Shown here: in pieces, positions 1 to 5,334 of the stretch
How the letters are laid out: each line of letters begins with the position of its first letter
How positions within the stretch are numbered: the stretch's first letter is position 1
Assembly (NCBI GenBank): GCA_021780285.1
Contig: JAJXZA010000391.1
Span: forward strand, 1 to 7,145
Length of the DNA stretch: 7,145 nt
Direction of reading: 5' to 3'
DNA from: Planctomycetota bacterium
GTDB lineage: Bacteria > Planctomycetota > Phycisphaerae > WQYP01
The notes under the pieces: model-generated
Seen by the model: only the letters and a program-made list of their open reading frames with translations
Database searches by the model: none
Told to the model about the DNA's origin: nothing
Program-made: the position numbers and the translations under genes

Positions 1-106
1 CATTTGCCGCGGGTGTTGATAAATTACCGAGGCTTTTTCGCTTTACGTTGCTGGACTATCTCAGTCGCGCCGCGTGAGCACACAAAAATGGCAAAAGTCG
101 AGCTTA

Positions 107-131
107 GGGCCTGTAAGGAAATAACATGTAC
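107..131 (+). repeat. Left terminal inverted repeat of the 174-bp element
   Basis: This arm begins GGGCCTGTAAGGAAATAAC and pairs with 256-280. Within the element ends, 23 of 25 bases match; the two mismatches are at 117 and 126. The TTA at 104-106 just outside is the left copy of the target duplication. Confidence 0.85.
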
Positions 132-255
132 TGATATGGCGCAGGAATTTTGGCCGTCGGCGAGGCTCGAGCGACGCGCATACCCCGCCTTAGTGGGTCT
201 GAAAGGAGCGAGTAATCCCGGCTCGCCGGGAGCGGCCAAAAGAACCAGCCAGGTC

Positions 256-280
256 GTACAGGTTATTTCTTTACAGGCCC
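256..280 (-). repeat. Right terminal inverted repeat of the 174-bp element
   Basis: Read on the minus strand this arm begins GGGCCTGTAAAGAAATAACC, complementary to the left arm at 107-131. The triplet TTA at 281-283 lies directly outside it. That triplet is at once the right copy of the duplication and the TAA stop codon of the small membrane-protein gene. Confidence 0.85.
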
Positions 281-556
281 TTAGCCGCCCTGCGCCTTGT
301 AAATCGCATACATTGCCGCCAGGGCTGCCAGGTTCCCTATTACAATGGCGATCGTAAATATGCGCCGGCTGCGCGGGTTTTCAATCCGCGGCGCGATGGC
401 TACCACAGTCACCACCGCCGAAAAAATCATGCAGAGGCTCAGGCCCAGCACTACATATTGGGTGATGCGGGCCGGGTTGGCTGCCGCGAGCATGGTTGCG
501 GCTTTTAGCTGTGGAACCTTCCAGCCGCTTGAAAATGGCGGGATGTCGTTCCGCAT
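281..556 (-). CDS. Small two-helix membrane protein of unknown function
   Basis: I do not recognise this 91-residue protein. It has a polar N-terminal tail (about 1-30), a hydrophobic helix at about 34-55, a short charged loop rich in Arg (residues about 57-65, IENPRSRR), and a second hydrophobic helix at about 66-86 ending in a Lys-containing tail. By the positive-inside rule the loop should be cytoplasmic and both ends outside, but this is a prediction. The ATG at 554-556 is well supported: a GAGG ribosome binding site lies 7 nt upstream. The gene follows the GH3 glycosidase in the same direction after 104 bp, so read-through transcription is possible. Its TAA stop coincides with the target duplication of the adjacent MITE-like element, so the insertion landed at the stop codon without changing the protein. 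It could be an orphan small membrane protein or a subunit too short to place. Confidence 0.68.
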   Translation of the reverse strand: MRNDIPPFSSGWKVPQLKAATMLAAANPARITQYVVLGLSLCMIFSAVVTVVAIAPRIENPRSRRIFTIAIVIGNLAALAAMYAIYKAQGG

Positions 557-563
557 GGGTGCA

Positions 564-567
564 CCTC
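564..567 (-). promoter_or_regulatory. Ribosome binding site of the small membrane-protein gene
   Basis: GAGG on the minus strand, 7 nt before the ATG at 554-556. It fixes this start and is one of the clearest ribosome binding sites in the window. Confidence 0.7.
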
Positions 568-576
568 AATTTAATG

Positions 577-659
577 AAGCCGCATTGTAGTATCGTGTGG
601 CCAAACTTTTAGCTCTAAGTATGGCACCTTGAATGTATCTACCGTGCGGCTTGCGATAC
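577..659. repeat. Two interleaved inverted repeats between the GH3 and membrane-protein genes
   Basis: AAGCCGCA (577-584) is exactly complementary to TGCGGCTT (645-652), and GTATCG (590-595) is complementary to CGATAC (654-659). The order a-b-a'-b' means both stems together would make a pseudoknot-like fold in the transcript between the two genes. No U-run follows, so this is not a standard intrinsic terminator. The short arms could be chance. Confidence 0.3.
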
Positions 660-660
660 C

Positions 661-3012
661 TTAGCGCACAGTAAACGTGAGTTCCGGCTTGCCGGCGTCG
701 GGGGTACACCAATACATTGCCATTCCGCTGTATGGCGCTATCCACAAGTGGTACTGCCCCGGAGAAACCGTCCATTTTCCCCGGGTGCTCCAAAAACCAA
801 GGTCGTGCTGGCTAAGTGTAAACTTAACATTTTTGGATACCCCGGCCCGCAGCGTTACCCGCTTGAAGCCCGCAAGTTGCCGACATGCCCGCGCTCCGGC
901 GGATGACGCGGGCGCCTGCATATAAAGCTGCACAACGGCAGTACCGGCGACTTTACCGGTGTTGGTTACGCGGGTGGTTATTGTAAGCCGCGCGTGCGGC
1001 TGCAGAGTTGTATGGTCAGCTTTAGCCGGGCCAAACTCAAAATGGGTGTAAGAAAGACCATATCCGAAGGGATACAGCGGGTAAGCGGGGCCATCCACAT
1101 ACATATTGCTGGTCCACTCGCCGACCGGATTGCCCAACGGGCGGCCAGTGTTGGGGTGGTTGTAATACAGAGGTTCTTGGCCGGTGGCATACGGAAAATC
1201 GGTGGTTAGATGACCGCAGGGGTCAAACTTGCCCAGAAGGATATTAGCCACTGCCGGGCCGGCTTCAACGCCTGGGTACCAACATTCCAGTATGGCAGAT
1301 GCCTTTTTGGCCAACGTGGGTATGGCGAGCGGTCGGCCATTAAACAGCAGGACGATGATGGGTTTGCCGGTTTTGATGAGGGCGGCAAAAAGCCTGCGTT
1401 GCGAGCGAACCAATCGCAGTGACAACACGCTATGATCTTCGCCGCACCAGGTGGCAGGCTCGCCGAGCGTTACAATGACTGCATCGGCATTTTTGGCTGC
1501 CGCGACGGCCCGACTCAATGATTTGCCGCTTAATACCGCCAATGTGCATGCTTTGGGCAATGCGTCACGCAGGCCGCTGGCAATGGTTACGGCATCTGCC
1601 GGGCGTCCGGCGCCGATCCAGCAGCCGAGCATATCGGTCTGATCGTCGGCGTAAGGGCCGATGAGGGCCACATTTTTAAGCGTTGATGCGTGCAGCGGCA
1701 GTGTCTGATGGGCGTTTTGCAGCAGCACGCACGATTCTTCCGCGGCCCGCAGCGCCGTCTTGCGATCTGGCGATGTGAGGTAAGAGCCGGGTTCATGGGC
1801 CGGGTTGCGGTAAGGGTGATCAAACAAGCCCAGTTTGAATTTGACAAACAAAATGTGCTCTACGGCGCGGTTGATCCAACGCAACGGCACTTTGCCGGAT
1901 TTTACCTGGGCCGCCAGGGTGCGATAGGTTTGGCTGACCATTTCCATATCTACGCCGGCATGAATTGCTTCGCGGGCGGCCTGTGGGCGTGAATGGGCGT
2001 ATCCCCACGCCTGCATCTGGCTGATAGACTGCCAATCGCTGACAACAAAACCCTTGAAGTGCCACTGCCGCCGAAGCACATCGGTAAGCGTGAAGTGATT
2101 GCCCGACGACGGCACACCGCCAATGGCGTTGAAGGCGCTCATTAATGTCAGAGCGCCGGCTTTGACGGCCGCTCCAAACGGTGGCAGGTAATAGTTTCGC
2201 AGCGTAAAGCGCGACATATCGGTTTGAGAATAATCTCGTCCGCCTTCAACATTGCCGTAGCCAACATAGTGCTTAAGGCAAGCGGCGAAGCGGCCCGACG
2301 CCTGAAAGCCTCGAACAGCCGCCGCCGCCATTTGAGAGTCGAGCAGAGGGTCTACGCCGTTACCTTCGGCAATGCGGCCCCAGCGGGCGTCGCGGGCAAT
2401 GTCTATCATGGGGCTGAATGCCCAATCTAACCCCGCGGCGTATGCCTCATGGGCGGCGATGTGCTGACAGGCCTCGACGAGGGCCGGGTCCCAACTGCAC
2501 GACATTGCCAGTGGAATCGGAAACTCCGTGCGAAAGCCGTGAATAACGTCAAAGCCCATAATCAGGGGAATGCCCAGGCGGCTTTTTTCGACGGCAATTT
2601 GCTGAATTTTGTTGCGAAGCGCGACATTGGCTTCACCGGAGCCGCTATAGCCCAGCACCGAACCCCATTTCCCAGCCTTAAGCTCCTGCGCCATTGCCGG
2701 GGTCAGAGCCGACGGCAGCGGAGCTTGCTCAAGCTGCCCGATTTTTTCAGCCAGCGTCATGCGACTAAGCAGGTCTTTGGCGCGGGAACCGGGTGAAAGG
2801 GCGGGATTTTCGTAAGGGTCTTCGCGGCCATTTTTATTCAGGTCAATCCAGTGCTTATGGTAGATAGCGTCGTTGGCTTTGGCAGGCAGATAGCGGTGTG
2901 GCGCGGTGGGCTGGCCGGGTACCCCGTTGGCCCATGCCGCTATGCCGAACAAGGCGGTTGCGGCAAATAAAGTGAGGACCGATGATGTTCTGCGAATGAT
3001 AACTTGTGCCAC
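661..3012 (-). CDS. Secreted glycoside hydrolase family 3 beta-glucosidase/beta-xylosidase
   Basis: A 783-residue BglX-like GH3 enzyme that should remove non-reducing-end beta-linked sugars from oligosaccharides outside the cytoplasm. The N-terminus is a signal peptide: Arg-Arg at 7-8, a hydrophobic core to about 27, and probable cleavage near AWA/NG. Next comes an EF-hand-like loop (D57, N59, N61, D65), then the GH3 barrel with the substrate-binding Lys-His pair (K247, H248) and the nucleophile motif VSDW (D326). The second alpha/beta domain (about 420-605) carries GEPATWCGED; E525 is the best candidate acid/base by position. A fibronectin-III-like domain closes the protein (about 680-783). 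Length is normal for BglX-type enzymes. The frame is open 117 codons further upstream into the RNase H gene, but the GTG at 3010-3012 has a GGGAG site 5 nt away and starts exactly at the signal peptide. The exact sugar specificity cannot be read from sequence. Confidence 0.94.
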   Translation of the reverse strand: MAQVIIRRTSSVLTLFAATALFGIAAWANGVPGQPTAPHRYLPAKANDAIYHKHWIDLNKNGREDPYENPALSPGSRAKDLLSRMTLAEKIGQLEQAPLPSALTPAMAQELKAGKWGSVLGYSGSGEANVALRNKIQQIAVEKSRLGIPLIMGFDVIHGFRTEFPIPLAMSCSWDPALVEACQHIAAHEAYAAGLDWAFSPMIDIARDARWGRIAEGNGVDPLLDSQMAAAAVRGFQASGRFAACLKHYVGYGNVEGGRDYSQTDMSRFTLRNYYLPPFGAAVKAGALTLMSAFNAIGGVPSSGNHFTLTDVLRRQWHFKGFVVSDWQSISQMQAWGYAHSRPQAAREAIHAGVDMEMVSQTYRTLAAQVKSGKVPLRWINRAVEHILFVKFKLGLFDHPYRNPAHEPGSYLTSPDRKTALRAAEESCVLLQNAHQTLPLHASTLKNVALIGPYADDQTDMLGCWIGAGRPADAVTIASGLRDALPKACTLAVLSGKSLSRAVAAAKNADAVIVTLGEPATWCGEDHSVLSLRLVRSQRRLFAALIKTGKPIIVLLFNGRPLAIPTLAKKASAILECWYPGVEAGPAVANILLGKFDPCGHLTTDFPYATGQEPLYYNHPNTGRPLGNPVGEWTSNMYVDGPAYPLYPFGYGLSYTHFEFGPAKADHTTLQPHARLTITTRVTNTGKVAGTAVVQLYMQAPASSAGARACRQLAGFKRVTLRAGVSKNVKFTLSQHDLGFWSTRGKWTVSPGQYHLWIAPYSGMAMYWCTPDAGKPELTFTVR

Positions 3013-3017
3013 CGATA

Positions 3018-3022
3018 CTCCC
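3018..3022 (-). promoter_or_regulatory. Ribosome binding site that fixes the GTG start of the GH3 gene
   Basis: GGGAG on the minus strand with a 5-nt spacer to GTG at 3010-3012. It supports the signal-peptide start over any of the longer upstream options. Confidence 0.7.
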
Positions 3023-3114
3023 TTATAATTGAAGCGGACAAACCTAAGCTGGTAAAATAATAGGCTATCATCGCGCCATTGTACACTTGAACAGCAGTGT
3101 CTTTCGTGTGCAAC

Positions 3115-3132
3115 GATAACATTATGATTATC
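3115..3132. promoter_or_regulatory. GATAA-N8-TTATC dyad upstream of the GH3 gene
   Basis: An 18-bp imperfect palindrome with arms GATAA and TTATC, placed about 100 bp upstream of the GH3 start in the 196-bp gap after the RNase H gene. It has the shape of a dimeric regulator's operator, but I recognise no specific regulator. No convincing -35/-10 pair was found nearby. The rest of this gap holds nothing else I can name. Confidence 0.2.
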
Positions 3133-3208
3133 TGCGGCATGCGTTTGGAGCGACATTATTCGACGCCAAGAGTGCGCATTGCTGTTTTGCTGTGCCGCAG
3201 CCCCGGCG

Positions 3209-3658
3209 CTAATTTGCTTGCGATAATGGTGCAGAGAATGCAATGCGTGTCTGGCGGTCCATGGCCATGTTGGCGAGTTGGTCGGCCCGGCTGTTGGCTT
3301 CGCGGTAAACATGCCCAAACGACCAGGTTGGTATTTTGGCAAGCAGTTGCACCGCCCGGGCATGCAGCGGCTTAAGATCGGGATGTTTTACTCGGTAGAT
3401 GCCTTGTATTTGCCTTACCACCAGTTCGCTGTCGGCCCGTATGATCAAGTGCTTAATCCCGCGTTGAATGGCGGCCTCAAGACCTTTAACCAGGGCGGTG
3501 TATTCAGCCACGTTGTTGGTGCATCGGCCGATGAACTCGCCTACTTCATCCACCACGTTTCCGTGGGCGTCTACTATGGTAAAACCAATGCCCGCCGGAC
3601 CGGGGTTGCCGCGCGATCCACCATCAAAGTTGAGTTGAAAAGCTGGAGTTTTTTCCAT
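3209..3658 (-). CDS. Ribonuclease HI family protein (RNase H fold, single domain)
   Basis: A 149-residue RNase HI that should cut the RNA strand of RNA-DNA hybrids in the cytoplasm, with roles in primer removal and R-loop clearance. All four acidic catalytic residues are present: D12 in FDGGSRGNPGPAG, E52 in NNVAEYTAL, D76 in RADSELVVRQ, and D126 in NSRADQLAN. The family landmarks FDGGSRGNPG and the NNVAEY helix are intact. There is no N-terminal hybrid-binding domain and no C-terminal phosphatase domain, unlike the fused actinobacterial version. The ATG at 3656-3658 puts the first strand at the usual distance from the N-terminus. A TTG 18 nt upstream (3674-3676) is an alternative, and neither has a good ribosome binding site. 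The gene follows the zinc-ribbon gene on the same strand after 76 bp. Such an arrangement recurs in other bacteria, so co-transcription is likely. Confidence 0.92.
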   Translation of the reverse strand: MEKTPAFQLNFDGGSRGNPGPAGIGFTIVDAHGNVVDEVGEFIGRCTNNVAEYTALVKGLEAAIQRGIKHLIIRADSELVVRQIQGIYRVKHPDLKPLHARAVQLLAKIPTWSFGHVYREANSRADQLANMAMDRQTRIAFSAPLSQAN

Positions 3659-3715
3659 GAAGCACGTTGATTCCAAGCCGGGAGTAATATCAGCAATGGC
3701 AGAAGCCGCCGCATT

Positions 3716-3729
3716 GACCGGTACCGGTC
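3716..3729. repeat. Perfect 14-bp palindrome between the zinc-ribbon and RNase H genes
   Basis: The sequence GACCGGTACCGGTC is identical on both strands and sits 5 bp beyond the stop codon of the zinc-ribbon gene. In RNA it could make only a 5-bp hairpin with a GUAC loop, and no U-run follows. It is therefore a poor terminator and better read as a possible protein-binding site or a weak processing hairpin. Confidence 0.45.
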
Positions 3730-3734
3730 TTTGT

Positions 3735-4490
3735 TCAAGCCGTTTGTGCCTGCGGGGCCATGTCTAGAAGATATAAAATGCGTCCGCAGGAGTTGCAGCG
3801 CCGTACTTCATCGCGTCCGCGAAGCAAGTTGACATCCTCGATGCTCAGGTTCATAAAGCAGCCGCCGCAGGAAATGCTTTCCATATCGTTTTCAGCAAAC
3901 TCCACGACAGCCAAGGCGTCGCCGGGGTACTTCTGACATAGCCGATCGTACTGTCGGATGGCTTCTTTGGGGACGAGCGCCGCCGCTGAAGCGCGTTTAT
4001 CCGCCAGGGCCTTTAGCTTCGCCTCAAGTTCTTGAACGCGCTGGGCGCTTTGTGATTGCATGGCGCTGAGCGTGGCCTGCAGGTCGGCAATTTGTTTTTG
4101 AGTGGCTTCGATGGCTTTGGAAAGCTGCTGCTGCTGCTCCATGATTTGTTCGCAGGCGGTTTCAAGCTTGGCGACTTCAGCCTTTTCAGCGGATATTTCA
4201 ACCAGCAGCGGGGTGTACTCTTTGTTGGTGCGGGTGGTGTTAAGTGTTTCGCGGAGTTTGTTGATGTGGGTGTTGCGGGCCTCAATGTCGCTCATGGCCG
4301 AGGCTTCGGCGACCTTCAGCTTTTTGAGGCCGGCCTCCTGTTCGCCCAGCACACGCTGGAATTCGTCAAGCCGGCTCTTGAGTGAAACCTGATTTTTCAG
4401 GACCGACTCCAGTTGCCGTTGAAACTCAACCGTATCGCGGTCAATCGCGTGCAGGGTCAATAATGATGAAACCGTTATAAAAGAGGGCAT
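3735..4490 (-). CDS. Coiled-coil protein with C-terminal C4 zinc ribbon (HP0958/CdsZ-like)
   Basis: A 251-residue protein with two parts. Residues about 10-175 form a long, Gln/Glu/Lys/Ala-rich coiled-coil hairpin. It includes the family's conserved stretch around RTNKEYTPLLVEI (88-100) at the expected place. Residues 208-241 form a zinc ribbon with two Cys pairs (CGGC at 208-211 and CNSC at 232-235) followed by the typical GRILYL end. Known relatives include Helicobacter HP0958 and chlamydial CdsZ, which act as chaperone or RNA-binding adaptors in flagellar or secretion systems. In most bacteria the role is unproven. The ATG at 4488-4490 has a GAGG site 7 nt upstream. The frame is open 67 more codons, but that extension is low-complexity and lacks family similarity. 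The neighbour downstream is RNase HI. The nif3-like gene often found upstream of this pair elsewhere is not present here. Confidence 0.9.
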   Translation of the reverse strand: MPSFITVSSLLTLHAIDRDTVEFQRQLESVLKNQVSLKSRLDEFQRVLGEQEAGLKKLKVAEASAMSDIEARNTHINKLRETLNTTRTNKEYTPLLVEISAEKAEVAKLETACEQIMEQQQQLSKAIEATQKQIADLQATLSAMQSQSAQRVQELEAKLKALADKRASAAALVPKEAIRQYDRLCQKYPGDALAVVEFAENDMESISCGGCFMNLSIEDVNLLRGRDEVRRCNSCGRILYLLDMAPQAQTA

Positions 4491-4497
4491 CTCGATA

Positions 4498-4501
4498 CCT
4501 C
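4498..4501 (-). promoter_or_regulatory. Ribosome binding site that fixes the zinc-ribbon gene start
   Basis: GAGG on the minus strand with a 7-nt spacer to ATG at 4488-4490. It decides for the short form starting MPSFITVSSLL, which matches the family's usual N-terminus. Confidence 0.7.
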
Positions 4502-4676
4502 GCAATTCCAAAACATGAATCGTACCACCGGAAGGGCATTCGTGCCACCCCGGCGCGTTTGCGTTTGCATTGGCGTGCCGGTGGGTGGCGAGAGAGTAGA
4601 TCGAGATGTTAGAAAGTATCCCGATTGGCGGTTCCTTACCGCAGAGGCCTGTCCCGGCCCGCGCCGGAAGATTTCG

Positions 4677-4714
4677 GCATCCCTGCCTCAAGGCAGATGC
4701 ACGCAGAGTTTTTT
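4677..4714 (+). terminator. Hairpin followed by a T-run (possible weak terminator)
   Basis: On the plus strand GCAT-cc-CTGCC pairs with GGCAG-ATGC around a TCAA loop (4677-4700), giving a 9-bp stem with a 2-nt bulge. A run of six T begins 8 nt later (4709-4714). The spacer is too long for a textbook intrinsic terminator, and there is no plus-strand gene immediately before it. It may be the remnant of one, or simply chance. Confidence 0.2.
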
Positions 4715-4783
4715 GGTTTTAAGGCGCTGCGCGGCGATTTTTGCCGCAGAGTTGGCTACAGTCAAAAGAGGTAAAAAAAGCTA

Positions 4784-4922
4784 GTGTAGTGTCCCAGAGG
4801 AAGATTTACGATATGCACTTCACAGTTTTTTCAAATATTCTGGCCCAAGCGGGCTATCGACGCCGTGTGCTCCGCGAACCATGACGGCCAGCAACTGTAA
4901 ACGTCCGTTAGGGACAGTACAC
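4784..4922. mobile_element. MITE-like element with IS630-type ends in a CTAG target
   Basis: Seen: GTGTAGTGTCCC at 4784-4795 is the inverted repeat of GGGACAGTACAC at 4911-4922 (11 of 12 bases). Both ends are flanked by TA (4782-4783 and 4923-4924), and outside these by C on the left and G on the right. The parent site therefore reads CTAG with TA duplicated. Weaker symmetry continues inward (GGA...TTTAC...TGC on both arms) for about 30 bp. The element is 139 bp long without the duplication and encodes no transposase. Known: IS630 inserts into CTAG and duplicates TA, and the wider IS630/Tc1/mariner group uses TA. Inference: this is a non-autonomous derivative of an IS630-family element, mobilised from elsewhere in the genome. 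Its ends do not match the 174-bp element at 107-280, so the two are independent. Confidence 0.8.
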
Positions 4923-4924
4923 TA

Positions 4925-5193
4925 GGATGCCTCAAAATGCGTTGAGTTGCCTGTGGATGTTCCAGAGGCGAAAAGTACCGCCTGTATCGAAGGTCGTCCT
5001 CATGAGTTCCAGTAAAACAGATCGTTCGATCGGTTTCCAGTTGGTTGAGGTAGCACGTCTGGTAGAAGGCCACGACGGGCAGTTTCAGCCTGCCCGGTCG
5101 CCCCCTCCACCAACGGCTCCCCGTTCAGCTTGCGGCTCAATATCCGATTGCGCGCCGCGTATTGTCATTTGATACCATCCCATAAATCCGGCT
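4925..5193. other. Gene-poor stretch with a possible decayed transposase remnant
   Basis: No intact gene is visible here. On the minus strand an open frame at 5000-5164 reads through NRILSRKLNGEPL, which recalls the ENRILR-x-L-x-G-x-x-L segment near the N-terminus of many integrase-type (rve) transposases. The frame stops after about 54 codons and no catalytic residues can be seen. Another minus frame (4831-5073) runs across the end of the neighbouring mobile element and is probably fortuitous. The stretch also holds a strong hairpin at 5073-5100. I treat it as mobile-element debris with low confidence. Confidence 0.28.
5073..5100 (+). repeat. Ten-base-pair stem-loop
   Basis: CGAC-GGGCAG (5073-5082) pairs with CTGCCC-G-GTCG (5090-5100), with a 7-nt loop TTTCAGC and a single-base bulge. 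No T-run follows on either strand, so it is not a standard terminator. It may belong to a decayed mobile-element end. Confidence 0.4.
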
Positions 5194-5334
5194 ATGATCG
5201 AATTCGTTGTGATGCGTAAACGCTACGCCTCTGCCTTCACGCGCCGCGTGACAGAGACTTTTGACGAAACACTCGCCACCGCAGCAGAAACTGCCGGCCC
5301 TCCAGAGAGTCCTTATGATGCGTTCCAAGCCTAG
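5194..5334 (+). CDS. Doubtful 46-residue ORF overlapping the phosphoesterase start
   Basis: An ATG at 5194-5196 opens a 46-codon frame beginning MIEFVVMRKRYASAF and ending in ESPYDAFQA with TAG at 5332-5334. The frame overlaps the proposed start of the metallophosphoesterase (ATG at 5315) by 20 bp in a different register. It has no recognisable domain, no membrane helix and no clear ribosome binding site. If translated, it could couple translation to the downstream gene. It could equally be noise. Confidence 0.25.
   Translation: MIEFVVMRKRYASAFTRRVTETFDETLATAAETAGPPESPYDAFQA

Larger units (their letters stand above)
107..280. mobile_element. MITE-like non-autonomous element with ~27-bp terminal inverted repeats and TTA duplication
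   Basis: Seen: the sequence at 102-131 is the reverse complement of 256-285 at 27 of 30 positions. The element proper starts GGGCCTGTAA and ends TTACAGGCCC. It is flanked on both sides by the direct triplet TTA (104-106 and 281-283), which reads as a 3-bp target-site duplication. The symmetry continues inward with small gaps: TTTTGGCCG at 148-156 matches its complement at 233-241, and a GGCGAG-type block follows. Much of the element could therefore fold back on itself. It is 174 bp long and has no coding frame worth naming. Known: short TIR-bounded, gene-free elements with a duplication are MITEs mobilised in trans by a related transposase. Inference: GG-starting ends with a C-TNA-G target would suit some IS5-type transposases, but the family is not certain. 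Confidence 0.82.
4491..4781. other. Gene-free leader region upstream of the zinc-ribbon gene
   Basis: These 291 bp hold no convincing coding frame on either strand. They should contain the leftward promoter of the zinc-ribbon gene, but I could not find a persuasive -35/-10 pair. A TGGCACG on the minus strand resembles a sigma-54 -24 box but has no matching -12 box. I looked for RNase P RNA, which lies near this gene pair in some bacteria, and did not find its conserved motifs. Two small hairpins are present: one at 4677-4700 and GCGGC-N7-GCCGC at 4731-4747. Confidence 0.5.

Noticed and set aside
30..55. Similarity between this stretch and the complement of about 6890-6905 (shared GAGGCTTTT and ACGTTGCT)
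   Set aside because: It is made of two short matches with a gap and no flanking symmetry or duplication. Chance is the simplest explanation.
345..590. Plus-strand frame opposite the small membrane-protein gene
   Set aside because: It is the antisense of the two-helix gene, which has the ribosome binding site and the hydrophobic pattern.
3132..3200. Inverted pair CTGCGGC (3132-3138) and GCCGCAG (3194-3200) as a terminator for the RNase H gene
   Set aside because: The arms are 55 nt apart and no T-run follows on the minus strand, so this is not a credible intrinsic terminator.
3013..3363. N-terminal extension of 117 codons on the GH3 gene
   Set aside because: It overlaps the RNase HI gene, has no family similarity, and would bury a clear signal peptide. 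The GTG at 3010-3012 has a good ribosome binding site.
4525..4550. Sigma-54 promoter upstream of the zinc-ribbon gene
   Set aside because: TGGCACG is present on the minus strand but the required GC box about 5 bp further is missing.
4491..4691. N-terminal extension of 67 codons on the zinc-ribbon protein
   Set aside because: The composition is irregular (a repeated Ala-Asn run, many Cys/Gly/Pro) and the ATG at 4488-4490 has a GAGG site at the right distance and gives the usual family N-terminus.
4491..4781. RNase P RNA gene, which lies near this gene pair in some bacteria
   Set aside because: I looked for the conserved GAGGAAAGTCC and ACAGAA motifs on both strands and saw neither.
4515..4784. 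Plus-strand 89-codon frame in the divergent gap
   Set aside because: It has no ribosome binding site and no recognisable domain. Its stop codon is supplied by the TAG of the mobile element's target site, so the frame end is accidental.
4831..5073. Minus-strand 80-codon frame
   Set aside because: It crosses the boundary of the mobile element and has no domain or ribosome binding site.
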